In this document: positions 14,368 to 22,718 of the stretch, piece by piece
Layout of the letters: each line of letters begins with the position of its first letter
Position numbering within the stretch: position 1 is the stretch's first letter
Source of the DNA: UMGS973 sp045599945
GTDB taxonomy: Bacteria > Bacillota > Clostridia > Peptostreptococcales > Anaerovoracaceae
Direction of reading: 5' to 3'
Length of the DNA stretch: 36,621 bases
NCBI GenBank assembly: GCA_045599945.1
Contig: JAZRWY010000024.1
Span: 1-36,621 of the forward strand
Notes under the pieces: model-generated
Databases searched by the model: none
Seen by the model: the letters and a program-made list of their open reading frames with translations, nothing else
Told to the model about the DNA's origin: nothing
Position numbers and translations under genes: made by a program

Positions 14368-15276
14368 TTACCGATGTCTTTTTGGCCCTCCCATTCCGGG
14401 ACCGCCCATTGGTCTCATTCCGATGCCGGGTCTTCTCATGTTTCCGGCAGGTCCTCTGCTTCTAAGCGGTGAGTTATGCATTGGAGGCCTTGGCGGTGCT
14501 GTACGTATGACCATGGGACGCTGCTGCATTGGACGGGTATTCAGCATTCTTCCCATTGCCATGCCTGCACCAATGGCGGAACCCATGCCGCCGATGGAGA
14601 TGGTGCGCTGGCTGTTCTGGTATTTCTGCGCCTGGGCATATGCTGCCTTGGCAGATTTTGTCAGGTATTTACCGTTATCCAGTCCTGCAAGGTATACACT
14701 TTCCGTTATTCCATAGGCTGCAGCCATTTCAGCGATTTCATATTCGCTCATTTTGGAGCCGATGACGCTTTCTGTGGATTTTACTTCATTTACAGCATTG
14801 ATGATTGTACCAAGAAGACCTCTGGTTCTCAGACTGTAGATGGTTTCCAGAGCGTCCCTCATGTCTCCGGTGGAGGCATCATAGTCGGACACCTTGCTGT
14901 AGCGTTCGAAAATCAGATCCTGGCAGTCCAGTACAGGATTTGGAAGATCTGCGGCACTTTTCACCTGGATTTTTTCGCTTCCCTCCTGAAGTTTTGAGCC
15001 GCAGTAATCACAGACATATTTGTTTTCTGAAGCGCCGCCGCAGTGCGGACAGGTTACAGTACCTCCTTCTGTTATTTCGCTGACAACTTCATATTTTGCC
15101 AGTATTTCGTCCTTATGTTCTACACTGTATAATGCTTCCAGAATTTTTTCTTTGTATGGAGCACATACTTCGCAGGCTTCCGGATACATCTGACAGCCGG
15201 ACGGGCAGTTTTTGCATGGATGTTCTACAGTTGTAGCGCCTGCAATTTCTTTAAAAAGATTTCCTAAAAGTGACAT
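14368..15276 (-). CDS. Cysteine-rich zinc-ribbon protein with Gly/Pro/Met/Arg-rich tail
   Basis: A 302-residue protein in three parts. Residues 21-38 have a Cys cluster (CKNCPSGC then CEVC). Residues 76-92 form a classical zinc ribbon (CPHCG with CDYCG). Residues 105-225 are a mostly helical region, including YGITESVYLAGLDNGKYLTKSAKAAYA. From about 232 to the end it is low in complexity and rich in Gly, Pro, Met and Arg, ending GGPKRHR. No enzyme motif is visible. The tail could bind RNA, DNA or a partner, but that is a guess. Strong AGAGGAGA lies before the ATG, and a TATGA-TATAAT promoter drives it. I do not recognise the family. Confidence 0.75.
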   Translation of the reverse strand: MSLLGNLFKEIAGATTVEHPCKNCPSGCQMYPEACEVCAPYKEKILEALYSVEHKDEILAKYEVVSEITEGGTVTCPHCGGASENKYVCDYCGSKLQEGSEKIQVKSAADLPNPVLDCQDLIFERYSKVSDYDASTGDMRDALETIYSLRTRGLLGTIINAVNEVKSTESVIGSKMSEYEIAEMAAAYGITESVYLAGLDNGKYLTKSAKAAYAQAQKYQNSQRTISIGGMGSAIGAGMAMGRMLNTRPMQQRPMVIRTAPPRPPMHNSPLRSRGPAGNMRRPGIGMRPMGGPGMGGPKRHR

Positions 15277-15323
15277 GACCGATTCTCCTCTGATTATGTG
15301 TGTTCGTCTTTACGGATATGTTT

Positions 15324-15334
15324 ATTATATCATA
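15324..15334 (-). promoter_or_regulatory. Extended -10 promoter of the zinc-ribbon gene
   Basis: On the minus strand TATGA (15334-15330) followed by a perfect TATAAT (15329-15324), 47 bp before the start codon. The -35 region is at best TTCAAC. Confidence 0.6.
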
Positions 15335-15347
15335 TAGTGTCATTGAG

Positions 15348-15376
15348 TTGAAAGAGAATCATGCATATAATATAAT
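15348..15376 (+). promoter_or_regulatory. Promoter of the DUF218 gene
   Basis: TTGAAA (15348-15353), a 17-bp spacer and a perfect TATAAT (15371-15376), 30 bp before the ATG. Confidence 0.7.
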
Positions 15377-15406
15377 CTAAGAAGATTATTCTGATGGAGA
15401 ACTGAG

Positions 15407-16867
15407 ATGAAAAAACTGATGATGCATCACCGCCTGATTACAGCCATCATGGCTTTTGTGCTGGTGGCGCTTGCCTACGGAGGCATTGTCTATGCCAGGG
15501 GTGACCACTATGTCATGCATGTGAATTATGTAAATCCGGGAGAATTCCAGAAAGTGGAGGTTACTTTTGACGGAAAGAAAGAAAGTGATATCCTGGATGT
15601 GGCATACGTTGTGGATAGCGAAACCAACGCAGATGTATGCTTTTCGGCAAAAGCCAGGGGCAGCGAAGAGGTGGAAGTGAATGCATATTTTCATAATAAC
15701 GGAGAGGTCGAAAGAATCGGAACCGGAGAAAAGATCACCGTCGGAGCCGGTCATTTCATCATAAACAATCAGAAACAGTATATCTATCTGGCGGCCATTG
15801 CATTTGCAGTCCTGATGCTCATCTACTATACCGTTGTATTCGTCTTTCGCATACGCAGAGACAAATATTCCTACGATACCGTATTTGTGCTGGCAGCTGC
15901 ACTTTTCTTTCTGTTTCTGCTCGTCGTATGGACTTCTGCAACCATTTATTCCATGGTCAATACAGGAAGCATTTCATCTACGGCCATTGCTACGGTAAAT
16001 GAAAACATTGCACTGATGCTGGTGGGATTATCCCTTCCGCTTGTTTTAATCTTTGCTGTTTCGGTATCTGTCAGCAATCTGGCGCTGATGAAGCATGAGG
16101 GCGTGCGGCCGGTCAATGCCCTGGGAATTGCTGTCAGTTTTATCATGATACTCGGACTATGCATGATTGGAGCGCTGCTTTATCTTTCTTCCAATTACCA
16201 CAGCGCCGGCATGCAGATTGCCGCATCTTCCGCCAATGCATTATATGTCATGTTTGAGGTTGTGCTGTTTAGTACCATTTTCTGCAGCATTTATGCAGCA
16301 AAGAAGAAACCGTCGCCGGATAAGGAATATATCATCATATTAGGATGTAAAATCCGAGAGGATGGAACCTTATATCCGCTGATTCAGGGAAGAGCAGATG
16401 CGGCCATCCGTTTTTACCAGGAACAGCTGGAAAAAACGGGGAAGAAAGCATATTTCATTCCTTCCGGAGGACAGGGCGAGGATGAAACTGTCTCTGAAGG
16501 CCGGGCAGTTGCCGATTATCTGATCAGCCGGGGGATTCCGGAGGACCAGATTCTGCCGGAAACAGAATCTACGACGACTTATGAGAACATGAATTTCTCG
16601 AAGAATATTGTCTGCGGGAGAAATGAATATGCCAGAGTTGCTTTTGCAACCACCAATTATCATGTGTTCCGCAGCGGAATCATTGCCGGTCAGGCGGGAC
16701 TTGATGCGGAAGGCATTGGCGCAGATACAAAGTGGTATTTCTGGCCGAATGCGCTTCTGCGGGAAGTTGCCGGTCTGTTTGTCAGTCAGCCGAAAAAGCA
16801 GCTGTTGATTGCCATTCTGGTAACGCTCCTTGCAGCACTTGGAGAATTTGGATATTCTCTGATATAA
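15407..16867 (+). CDS. Multi-pass membrane protein with C-terminal YdcF/SanA-like (DUF218) domain
   Basis: A 486-residue protein. A first membrane helix (about 6-27) is followed by an extracytoplasmic segment of about 95 residues, then five hydrophobic helices (about 124-292). The DUF218 domain follows: KEYIIILGCKIREDGTLYPL, GRADAAIRFY, AYFIPSGGQGEDE, SEGRAVADYLISRGI and ESTTTYENMNFSK, with the conserved G-C-K, GG and TTYENM elements. A final hydrophobic segment ends the protein. DUF218 proteins such as E. coli SanA are linked to envelope integrity, but their reaction is unknown. Multi-pass versions are common in Bacillota. It is transcribed alone and ends at a terminator. Confidence 0.87.
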   Translation: MKKLMMHHRLITAIMAFVLVALAYGGIVYARGDHYVMHVNYVNPGEFQKVEVTFDGKKESDILDVAYVVDSETNADVCFSAKARGSEEVEVNAYFHNNGEVERIGTGEKITVGAGHFIINNQKQYIYLAAIAFAVLMLIYYTVVFVFRIRRDKYSYDTVFVLAAALFFLFLLVVWTSATIYSMVNTGSISSTAIATVNENIALMLVGLSLPLVLIFAVSVSVSNLALMKHEGVRPVNALGIAVSFIMILGLCMIGALLYLSSNYHSAGMQIAASSANALYVMFEVVLFSTIFCSIYAAKKKPSPDKEYIIILGCKIREDGTLYPLIQGRADAAIRFYQEQLEKTGKKAYFIPSGGQGEDETVSEGRAVADYLISRGIPEDQILPETESTTTYENMNFSKNIVCGRNEYARVAFATTNYHVFRSGIIAGQAGLDAEGIGADTKWYFWPNALLREVAGLFVSQPKKQLLIAILVTLLAALGEFGYSLI

Positions 16868-16888
16868 CCAGCGATAAGAAATTCTTAT

Positions 16889-16926
16889 AACCCTGTAAAA
16901 AGCTTTTGCTTCCTGCAGGGTTTTTT
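16889..16926 (+). terminator. Terminator after the DUF218 gene
   Basis: AACCCTG (16889-16895) pairs with CAGGGTT (16916-16922), with a second small stem AAAAGCTTTT inside the loop, followed by a run of T to 16926. Confidence 0.7.
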
Positions 16927-16963
16927 CTGTGCAAATATATGTATGGAAAAGGAGGCTGCAGAC

Positions 16964-17905
16964 ATGACGGAGCATAGAGAACAGAAAGGATATATCTTAA
17001 TATTTGCGGCAGGAATTCTGTGGGGAACCATTGGTATTTTCCTAAAGGAAATGTCCTTATGCGGCGCATCTGCCATTGAGATTGCATTTCTCAGAATGGC
17101 ATTTGCTTTTCTTTGCATGCTCGTGATTACTGCATTGAATGGAGGCCTTCCCTCCATGAAGATTGGGAGAAAAGAGCTGCTTTATTGCGCTCTTCTTGGA
17201 ATCGTATGCCACGGAATCCATAATATCCTATATAGCCTGGCAGTATCCATCTCCGGCGTTTCTGTAAGTGCTGTTGTAATGAACATAGCTCCGGCAGTAA
17301 CGCTTCTTACAGCGCTTTTCCTGTTTTCAGAAAAACTTACATCCTGGAAGGCCTTTGCCATCTGCCTGAATATTGCAGGCTGTACATTGGCAGTGACCGG
17401 GGGGGACTTTTCTTTTGGGAATGTATCCGTTATCGGCATTTTATGCAGTGTGGGGGCCGGAGCAACCTATGGGCTTGTTCCGATTATCGGAAGATTTGCC
17501 ATGAAAAATGTGAATGTATTTGTATCCAGCACATACAGCTATCTGTTCGCAGCGCTGATGCTGGTGGTGCCGGCAAAGCCGTGGACTTTTCAGATGGACA
17601 TGACATTCATGCATCTGATTCTTCTTGTAGTGATTCTTGCACTGGTACCCACATCTCTTGGATATATCATATATTATCGCGGGCTTTCCATGATTACAGA
17701 AACAAGCAAGGCGTCCGTTCTTGCATCCAATCAGACAGTGGTAGCGGCAGTTCTTGGCATGCTCATCTATCATGAGACATTGAATCTGATCAGCTGGATT
17801 GGAATAATCACTGTACTGGTTTCCATCAGCTGCATGAACATGAATGGAACACGGAAAACCCGAAGATCTGGCAGAATGATGATTGCCAGACAGGACAGCA
17901 TATGA
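16964..17905 (+). CDS. EamA/DMT-family transporter (10 TM)
   Basis: A 313-residue inner-membrane protein with ten hydrophobic helices arranged as two EamA repeats. The first starts ILIFAAGILWGTIGIFLK; the second includes GAGATYGLVPIIGRFAMK and ends with VVAAVLGMLIYHETLN, the usual motif of the ninth helix. DMT transporters of this group move amino acids, nucleosides or other metabolites; the substrate cannot be named. The start at 16964 is preferred over 16943 because AAGGAGG lies 8 nt before it and the shorter N-terminus fits the family. The C-terminal tail is basic (RKTRRSGRMMIARQ). It ends opposite the dGTPase gene at a shared terminator. Confidence 0.88.
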   Translation: MTEHREQKGYILIFAAGILWGTIGIFLKEMSLCGASAIEIAFLRMAFAFLCMLVITALNGGLPSMKIGRKELLYCALLGIVCHGIHNILYSLAVSISGVSVSAVVMNIAPAVTLLTALFLFSEKLTSWKAFAICLNIAGCTLAVTGGDFSFGNVSVIGILCSVGAGATYGLVPIIGRFAMKNVNVFVSSTYSYLFAALMLVVPAKPWTFQMDMTFMHLILLVVILALVPTSLGYIIYYRGLSMITETSKASVLASNQTVVAAVLGMLIYHETLNLISWIGIITVLVSISCMNMNGTRKTRRSGRMMIARQDSI

Positions 17906-17930
17906 AAAGAACACCAGGCGGTGTTCTTTT
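17905..17930. terminator. Bidirectional terminator between EamA and dgt genes
   Basis: AAAAGAACACC (17905-17915) and GGTGTTCTTTT (17920-17930) form a perfect 11-bp stem around AGGC, with T-runs on both strands. Confidence 0.85.
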
Positions 17931-17931
17931 T

Positions 17932-19380
17932 CTATTTCAACCCTTTTTGTTCGAGATATAGCTCTTTGATTTCCCGGTCTGTCATGCCGGAGATGAAATC
18001 AATGACCATGCGGAATCTGAGATATAAATCGGTTCCTTCATCACCGGTACGTTCCATGAGGTATGCTTCCTTTAGGTTTTCCGGTATGGAAAGAATGGCA
18101 AGATTATGATTTCCTGATGTGTTCAGATTCTGATTCCACTCAACGACAGCGGAAGCATATACCTCCATCAGATAGTCAATGATGTTATATGCCATGATTT
18201 CGGAATTGGCCTTGCTTGGGTATACAAATCGCTGGATGGCGGATTTGAGAATCTGCACGGTATATCTATGGTGACCGTCATCAAACAGATCTCCGTTATA
18301 TCTTCCGGCCATGATGTCTTCATATTTTTTTGTGAAACTGTATGCACTGACATATAAAAGCCAGCCCTTCAGAAGTCTTGTCCATTCCTGAAATGCCTGT
18401 ATTTCAATCTCGCTGCTGGCATCTCTTACCGTTTCCAGTTTCTTAGTCAGCTGATTCAGAATGGAACCGGTTGCCATGATCTGAAGCTGATGAAGCTCAT
18501 CTCCTTCCGGCGGAATCTTTGCAAGCTCTTTTTCCAGAAAAGCTGCAAGCTGCGGAGCAGTAATGTGTTTGCGGTCAATGGCGTCCTCCAGATCGGAGAC
18601 GACATAAGCGATGTCATCGGCAGCTTCCAGAAGGAATGTAAGAGGATGCCTTGCAAAAGGTTCCTCTGCAGAGCCGACACCGGTCGCTTCGCGCACTTTC
18701 TTCACAAAATCTTTTTCGCTGTAGAAATATCCTGCCTTTTTTCTGCGAAGATCTCCGCAGGAACGGTCTGCTTCCAGTGAGTCAGCCGGGTACTTCAGCA
18801 TGGTGCTGATGAGTGCGTAGGACACATTCAGATGGTTCACTTCCGGCCTTGCGAGAATTCTTACCATCTGTGCATTTCCATCAAAATGGAGGAGGTCCTG
18901 TATCATCTGATTGCTCAGCCATTCTCTGACCGGCCTTCCCTTGAAGGTGAAACTGCTGTCTTCCAGTTTGTTTTTAAACCAGCTGGAAATGGCATCTTCA
19001 CCCTTATGGCCGAATGGCGGATTTCCGATGTCATGCAGGAAGCCTGCACAGCCAAGAGTGGTTGAAATCTTTCTCTCATAGAATTCCGCATTGGATTTCA
19101 GCTCATCGATGCCGTCTTTTTTTGTATTTTTTGTAATCATGCTGCCGAGCAGTTTGCCGATTCCCGCAACTTCCATGGAATGGGTGAGTCTGGTGCGGAC
19201 AAAGTCACTTCTGTTAATCAGATACAGCTGGGACTTGTCCTGCATTTTCCGGTAGGACGGGTTGCAGATGATTTCCATATAATCGCGGTCGGAAGCGTCC
19301 ATGGGGTAGTCGTTCCAGCAGGTTGGAATTCTGGCACCTTCAATGGGCCTTTTTTTCGATAGTAGTTTGTTCCAGTTCAT
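17932..19380 (-). CDS. dgt: dGTP triphosphohydrolase-like HD-domain protein
   Basis: A 482-residue metal-dependent HD-superfamily enzyme. Family members split dNTPs, classically dGTP, into the nucleoside and triphosphate, affecting dNTP pools. Visible motifs are PSYRKMQDKSQLY (41-53), RTRLTHSMEVAGIG with His67, FLHDIGNPPFGHKGE with His116-Asp117 and His125, and a later DDIAYVVSDLEDAI that supplies the last metal Asp. Length is close to E. coli Dgt. The start at 19380 is chosen because AAAGGTG lies 6-7 nt upstream; an open frame reaches back to 19593 but passes through the promoter region of the divergent lipoprotein gene. True substrate preference is not readable from sequence. Confidence 0.9.
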   Translation of the reverse strand: MNWNKLLSKKRPIEGARIPTCWNDYPMDASDRDYMEIICNPSYRKMQDKSQLYLINRSDFVRTRLTHSMEVAGIGKLLGSMITKNTKKDGIDELKSNAEFYERKISTTLGCAGFLHDIGNPPFGHKGEDAISSWFKNKLEDSSFTFKGRPVREWLSNQMIQDLLHFDGNAQMVRILARPEVNHLNVSYALISTMLKYPADSLEADRSCGDLRRKKAGYFYSEKDFVKKVREATGVGSAEEPFARHPLTFLLEAADDIAYVVSDLEDAIDRKHITAPQLAAFLEKELAKIPPEGDELHQLQIMATGSILNQLTKKLETVRDASSEIEIQAFQEWTRLLKGWLLYVSAYSFTKKYEDIMAGRYNGDLFDDGHHRYTVQILKSAIQRFVYPSKANSEIMAYNIIDYLMEVYASAVVEWNQNLNTSGNHNLAILSIPENLKEAYLMERTGDEGTDLYLRFRMVIDFISGMTDREIKELYLEQKGLK

Positions 19381-19451
19381 TTTTTTCACCTTTGTTTCTT
19401 CCTCTAACATACATATTATCACAAGTGGAGAAGGGAATAAACCATAACCTG

Positions 19452-19479
19452 TTGATTTCCAACACATCTGCGGTATAAT
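19452..19479 (+). promoter_or_regulatory. Promoter of the lipoprotein gene
   Basis: TTGATT (19452-19457), a 16-bp spacer and a perfect TATAAT (19474-19479), 37 bp before the ATG. Confidence 0.6.
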
Positions 19480-19516
19480 GAGGGAAGTAAAAGAAACATC
19501 AAAGAAAGGAAAACAA

Positions 19517-20095
19517 ATGAAGAGAATCACCAAATTATTGACAGTATCACTTGCCGTAACACTATGCTTCTGCCTTGCTTCCTGTGGAAGCAATGAGCCG
19601 GAAGAAGAAGGGGAAGGAATGGAGAATCCGCTGGTGAGTGTGGATCAGCAGGGGCTGATAGATGAGACCGGAATAAATCTTCCGGCACCTGAAAATGCGG
19701 AAAATGTGGAATATTATGTGATCAAGGGAGAGCTGGCAATGGCTGAAATGAGATTCACGCTGGATGGAAAGGAAGCATACCTTCGTGCTGTCCCAACAGA
19801 TCTTACAGAGCTCATTGAAGGAGAAGAGGACCCGGACAATCCACCGGACATTTCGCTGAAAGACCTGAAAGGAGATATTTCCGGTCTGAATTATGAATGG
19901 GAAGACTTTGCTTCCATAGAAGTCATGGAAAGACAGGGATATTATGTAATGGGAGAGGGAGCAGGCTATGTTGCATGGCTGGATGTGGTCCCGGGAATCC
20001 TATATAACCTTGGAATGGAACAGGATGCCGACATCGATTCGCTTCTGAACACGGCAGAAAAGGTCTTTGTTCCATTGCAGGGAGATTCAGAGTAA
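19517..20095 (+). CDS. Predicted lipoprotein (192 aa)
   Basis: The N-terminus has a basic start (MKRITK), a hydrophobic core and the lipobox LASC, giving a lipid-anchored Cys at about 22. The mature part is very acidic just after the anchor (NEPEEEGEG) and has strand-rich segments such as AEMRFTLDGKEAYLRAV and GYYVMGEGAGYVAWLDVVPG. It resembles small extracytoplasmic proteins of unknown function common in clostridia. AAGGA lies 7 nt before the ATG. The start at 19517 is taken over 19478 because the latter falls in the -10 element. It is monocistronic, with a strong terminator. Export and anchoring are secure; function is unknown. Confidence 0.82.
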   Translation: MKRITKLLTVSLAVTLCFCLASCGSNEPEEEGEGMENPLVSVDQQGLIDETGINLPAPENAENVEYYVIKGELAMAEMRFTLDGKEAYLRAVPTDLTELIEGEEDPDNPPDISLKDLKGDISGLNYEWEDFASIEVMERQGYYVMGEGAGYVAWLDVVPGILYNLGMEQDADIDSLLNTAEKVFVPLQGDSE

Positions 20096-20109
20096 AAATA
20101 CCACACATG

Positions 20110-20136
20110 AAATACCGCCAGCCGGCGGTATTTTTT
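20110..20136 (+). terminator. Terminator of the lipoprotein gene
   Basis: AAATACCGCC (20110-20119) pairs with GGCGGTATTT (20124-20133) around AGCC, then TTT. Confidence 0.85.
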
Positions 20137-20248
20137 ACATAGATTTTACAATGCGTAGTCATAAATATTACATAATCCGTTTCAGAATTTACAAGAAGCA
20201 CATAGTATTATATTTGGTGGAGATTGGAAAAATGAAAGGAAAGAAGAA

Positions 20249-21991
20249 ATGGGCCTAAGTGATATTTTTGCTTTGCTGGGAGGAGTAGCATTATTCCTGT
20301 TTGGCATGAATCTGATGGGAGACGGCCTGAAAAAAGCGGCAGGCAGCAGGCTGGAGATCATATTGTATCGATTGACCAGCACACCAATCAAAGGAATTAT
20401 ACTGGGAACCGGTGTGACAGCAGTCATTCAGAGCTCATCTGCGACTTCTGTCATGGTGGTCGGCTTTGTAAACTCCGGCATGATGAAGGTAAAGCAGGCC
20501 ATAGGAATTATCATGGGCGCCATTATCGGAACAAGCATTACCGGATGGATCATCTGCCTTTCTTCGCTCAGCGGCGGAAGCCAGGTGTTTGAAATCATAT
20601 CAACGGACACGCTTACTGCGCTGGTTGCAGTGGCGGGCATCATTCTCCTGATGTTTACAAAAAAAGAAGCAAATCATAATGTGGCAGGCATCATGCTTGG
20701 TTTTGCTGTTCTGATGTTTGGAATCAAAGCGATGACCACAGCAGTGGCACCCCTGAGGGAAAGCGAGGAATTCATCAATCTTCTGACGAACTTCTCCAAT
20801 CCGATCATCGGAATTCTCATTGGTCTGGCATTTACCTGCATCATTCAGAGTGCTTCTGCAGCAGTCGGAATCCTGCAGGCGCTGGCCATTACAGGAGCCA
20901 TTAATTTTGGACTGGCACTTCCCGTAATCATGGGAATCGGAATCGGTGCATCTGTTCCGGTGCTCCTTTCAGCGCTGGGCGCCAGTACAAATGGTAAGCG
21001 GACGGCACTGATCTATCTGATGGTAGATACCTTTGGCGCCATTTTATTCAGCATACTGTTTTATGCCATCCATGCGGCTGTTGGTTTTTCCTTCATGAGT
21101 GCATCGATGACAATGGTGAGCATTGCACTGCTGAACACGGTCTACAGGGCAGTGATTGTTCTTCTTCTCACACCGCTGATTGGCGTCATGGAACGCATGG
21201 TTGAAAAAATAATCCCGGATAATCAGCAGGAAGTTGTGGAACTGAAGGATGTAGACCGCCTGGAAGAGAGATTCCTGGATCACCCGGCACTTGCCATAGA
21301 ACAGACAAGGATTACCATCCGCTCCATGGCAGCGCTTACTCTGGAGAATCTTAGGGAAGCGGTTAAACTCTGCGGAGCGTTTCATGAGCAAGGCTTCCAA
21401 AGAGCCTCTGAGCTGGAAGGCATCGTTGATATCTATGAAGAAAAACTTGGAAAATACATCGTTGCACTGATGGGCAGCGACTTAAATCATGAGCAGAATG
21501 TCATCGTCAGCGAATACATGCATACCATTAATGACTATGAAAGAATCAGCGACCATTCAAAGAATATCGCTGAATCCGCAAAGGAAATGGCAGAAAAGGA
21601 CATTCATTTCACACCGGCAGCTGACCATGAAATCCATCAGCTGATGGGTGCCGTTACAGAGATTGTACAGCTGACTGTAGATACATTCATTTCGGATGAA
21701 GAGGATAACCTGTATAGAATCGAAGCATTGGAGGAAGTCATCGATACTTTATGTGATGAGGATAAACTTCGCCATATCGAAAGACTCCAGAGAAATGAGT
21801 GCACATATCAGCATGGGTTCGTATTCAATGACATGCTGACAGACATGGAAAGAATCGGAGACCACTGCTCCAACATTGCAATTGCCATCCGCATGAGCAT
21901 TGACGAGTCATTTAATCCCCATTCTTCAACACTTCAGATTGAACCATATTTCACAAAATACTATAACGAATATATGGAAAAGTATGCATAG
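20249..21991 (+). CDS. Na+/phosphate cotransporter with C-terminal PhoU-like domain
   Basis: A 580-residue protein. The first 310 residues are a Na/Pi-cotransporter (NptA-type) membrane domain with two inverted repeats marked by VTAVIQSSSATSVMVVGF (QSSS) and TCIIQSASAAVGILQAL (QSAS). Residues of about 345-570 form a PhoU-like four-helix region (DYERISDHSKNIAESAKEMA and DMERIGDHCSNIAIAIRMS, each with the E/D-R-I-x-D-H signature). The layout is standard for the bacterial family. It should carry phosphate across the membrane using the Na+ gradient; some relatives act mainly in efflux. AAAGGA and AAGAA lie upstream of the ATG. The PhoB/PhoR-like pair lies immediately downstream, which suggests phosphate control. 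Confidence 0.92.
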   Translation: MGLSDIFALLGGVALFLFGMNLMGDGLKKAAGSRLEIILYRLTSTPIKGIILGTGVTAVIQSSSATSVMVVGFVNSGMMKVKQAIGIIMGAIIGTSITGWIICLSSLSGGSQVFEIISTDTLTALVAVAGIILLMFTKKEANHNVAGIMLGFAVLMFGIKAMTTAVAPLRESEEFINLLTNFSNPIIGILIGLAFTCIIQSASAAVGILQALAITGAINFGLALPVIMGIGIGASVPVLLSALGASTNGKRTALIYLMVDTFGAILFSILFYAIHAAVGFSFMSASMTMVSIALLNTVYRAVIVLLLTPLIGVMERMVEKIIPDNQQEVVELKDVDRLEERFLDHPALAIEQTRITIRSMAALTLENLREAVKLCGAFHEQGFQRASELEGIVDIYEEKLGKYIVALMGSDLNHEQNVIVSEYMHTINDYERISDHSKNIAESAKEMAEKDIHFTPAADHEIHQLMGAVTEIVQLTVDTFISDEEDNLYRIEALEEVIDTLCDEDKLRHIERLQRNECTYQHGFVFNDMLTDMERIGDHCSNIAIAIRMSIDESFNPHSSTLQIEPYFTKYYNEYMEKYA

Positions 21992-22049
21992 CAAACACAC
22001 TCCTCTTGGAGTATAATGAAAGGGACAGAACATGAAAAGAGGAAATGAC

Positions 22050-22718
22050 ATGGCATTAATATATATTGTTGAGGATGACAGCAGTATCAGAGAAATTGAA
22101 TCCATTGCTCTTTCAAACAGCGGGCACATGGTGCAGTCATTTGAAAATGCAGCAGATTTTTACGCCGCATTGAAGGAGAACCTGCCGGATCTCCTTATTC
22201 TTGATGTGATGCTCCCGGATGAGGACGGAAATGCAATCGTCAGGAAACTCAGAATGAATGTGGATACCAAAAGGATTCCGGTCATCATGGTTACGGCAAA
22301 GACAACGGAGCTGGACATGATCCGAGGTCTTGACAATGGCGCAGATGACTATATCCGTAAGCCGTTTTCTGTCATGGAACTCATCACAAGGGTCAAAGCT
22401 GTGCTCAGAAGATGTGAAGTAACCAGAGATGACATACTTGTGCTGAATAACATTGAGATGGATGACAGCAGACATCAGTGCAAAGTGGACGGAATTCCGG
22501 TGGAACTGACATACAAGGAATATGAACTGCTCCTTTATCTGATGGAAAACAAGGGGATTGTACTGTCCCGAGACAAGATCATGCTGAATGTGTGGGATAC
22601 GGATTTTGAAGGAGAATCCCGAACAGTGGACATGCATATAAAGACATTGAGAAAGAAACTGGGAGATGCCGGGGCACATATCCGTACTGTCAGAAATGTG
22701 GGGTATTTCATAGAATGA
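22050..22718 (+). CDS. OmpR/PhoB-family response regulator
   Basis: A 222-residue two-domain regulator. The receiver has the acidic pocket Glu8-Asp9-Asp10, phosphoacceptor Asp52 (LILDVMLPDEDG), Thr82 and Lys104 (IRKPFS). The C-terminal winged helix includes ELTYKEYELLLYLMENKG, LNVWDTDFEGESRTVDMHI and VRNVGYFI. The start at 22050 is chosen because GAGGA lies 7 nt upstream; an in-frame ATG at 22032 would only add MKRGND. The stop overlaps the kinase start (ATGA), so the two are translationally coupled. The Na/Pi cotransporter upstream makes a PhoB-like role in phosphate response plausible, but this is context only. Confidence 0.92.
   Translation: MALIYIVEDDSSIREIESIALSNSGHMVQSFENAADFYAALKENLPDLLILDVMLPDEDGNAIVRKLRMNVDTKRIPVIMVTAKTTELDMIRGLDNGADDYIRKPFSVMELITRVKAVLRRCEVTRDDILVLNNIEMDDSRHQCKVDGIPVELTYKEYELLLYLMENKGIVLSRDKIMLNVWDTDFEGESRTVDMHIKTLRKKLGDAGAHIRTVRNVGYFIE

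Noticed and set aside
14476..14997. A plus-strand open frame of 173 codons
   Set aside because: Antisense to the zinc-ribbon gene, and rich in His/Cys as expected from the complement of its codons.
19381..19593. 71-residue N-terminal extension of the dGTPase
   Set aside because: It crosses the divergent promoter region, adds non-homologous hydrophobic residues and lacks a ribosome site.
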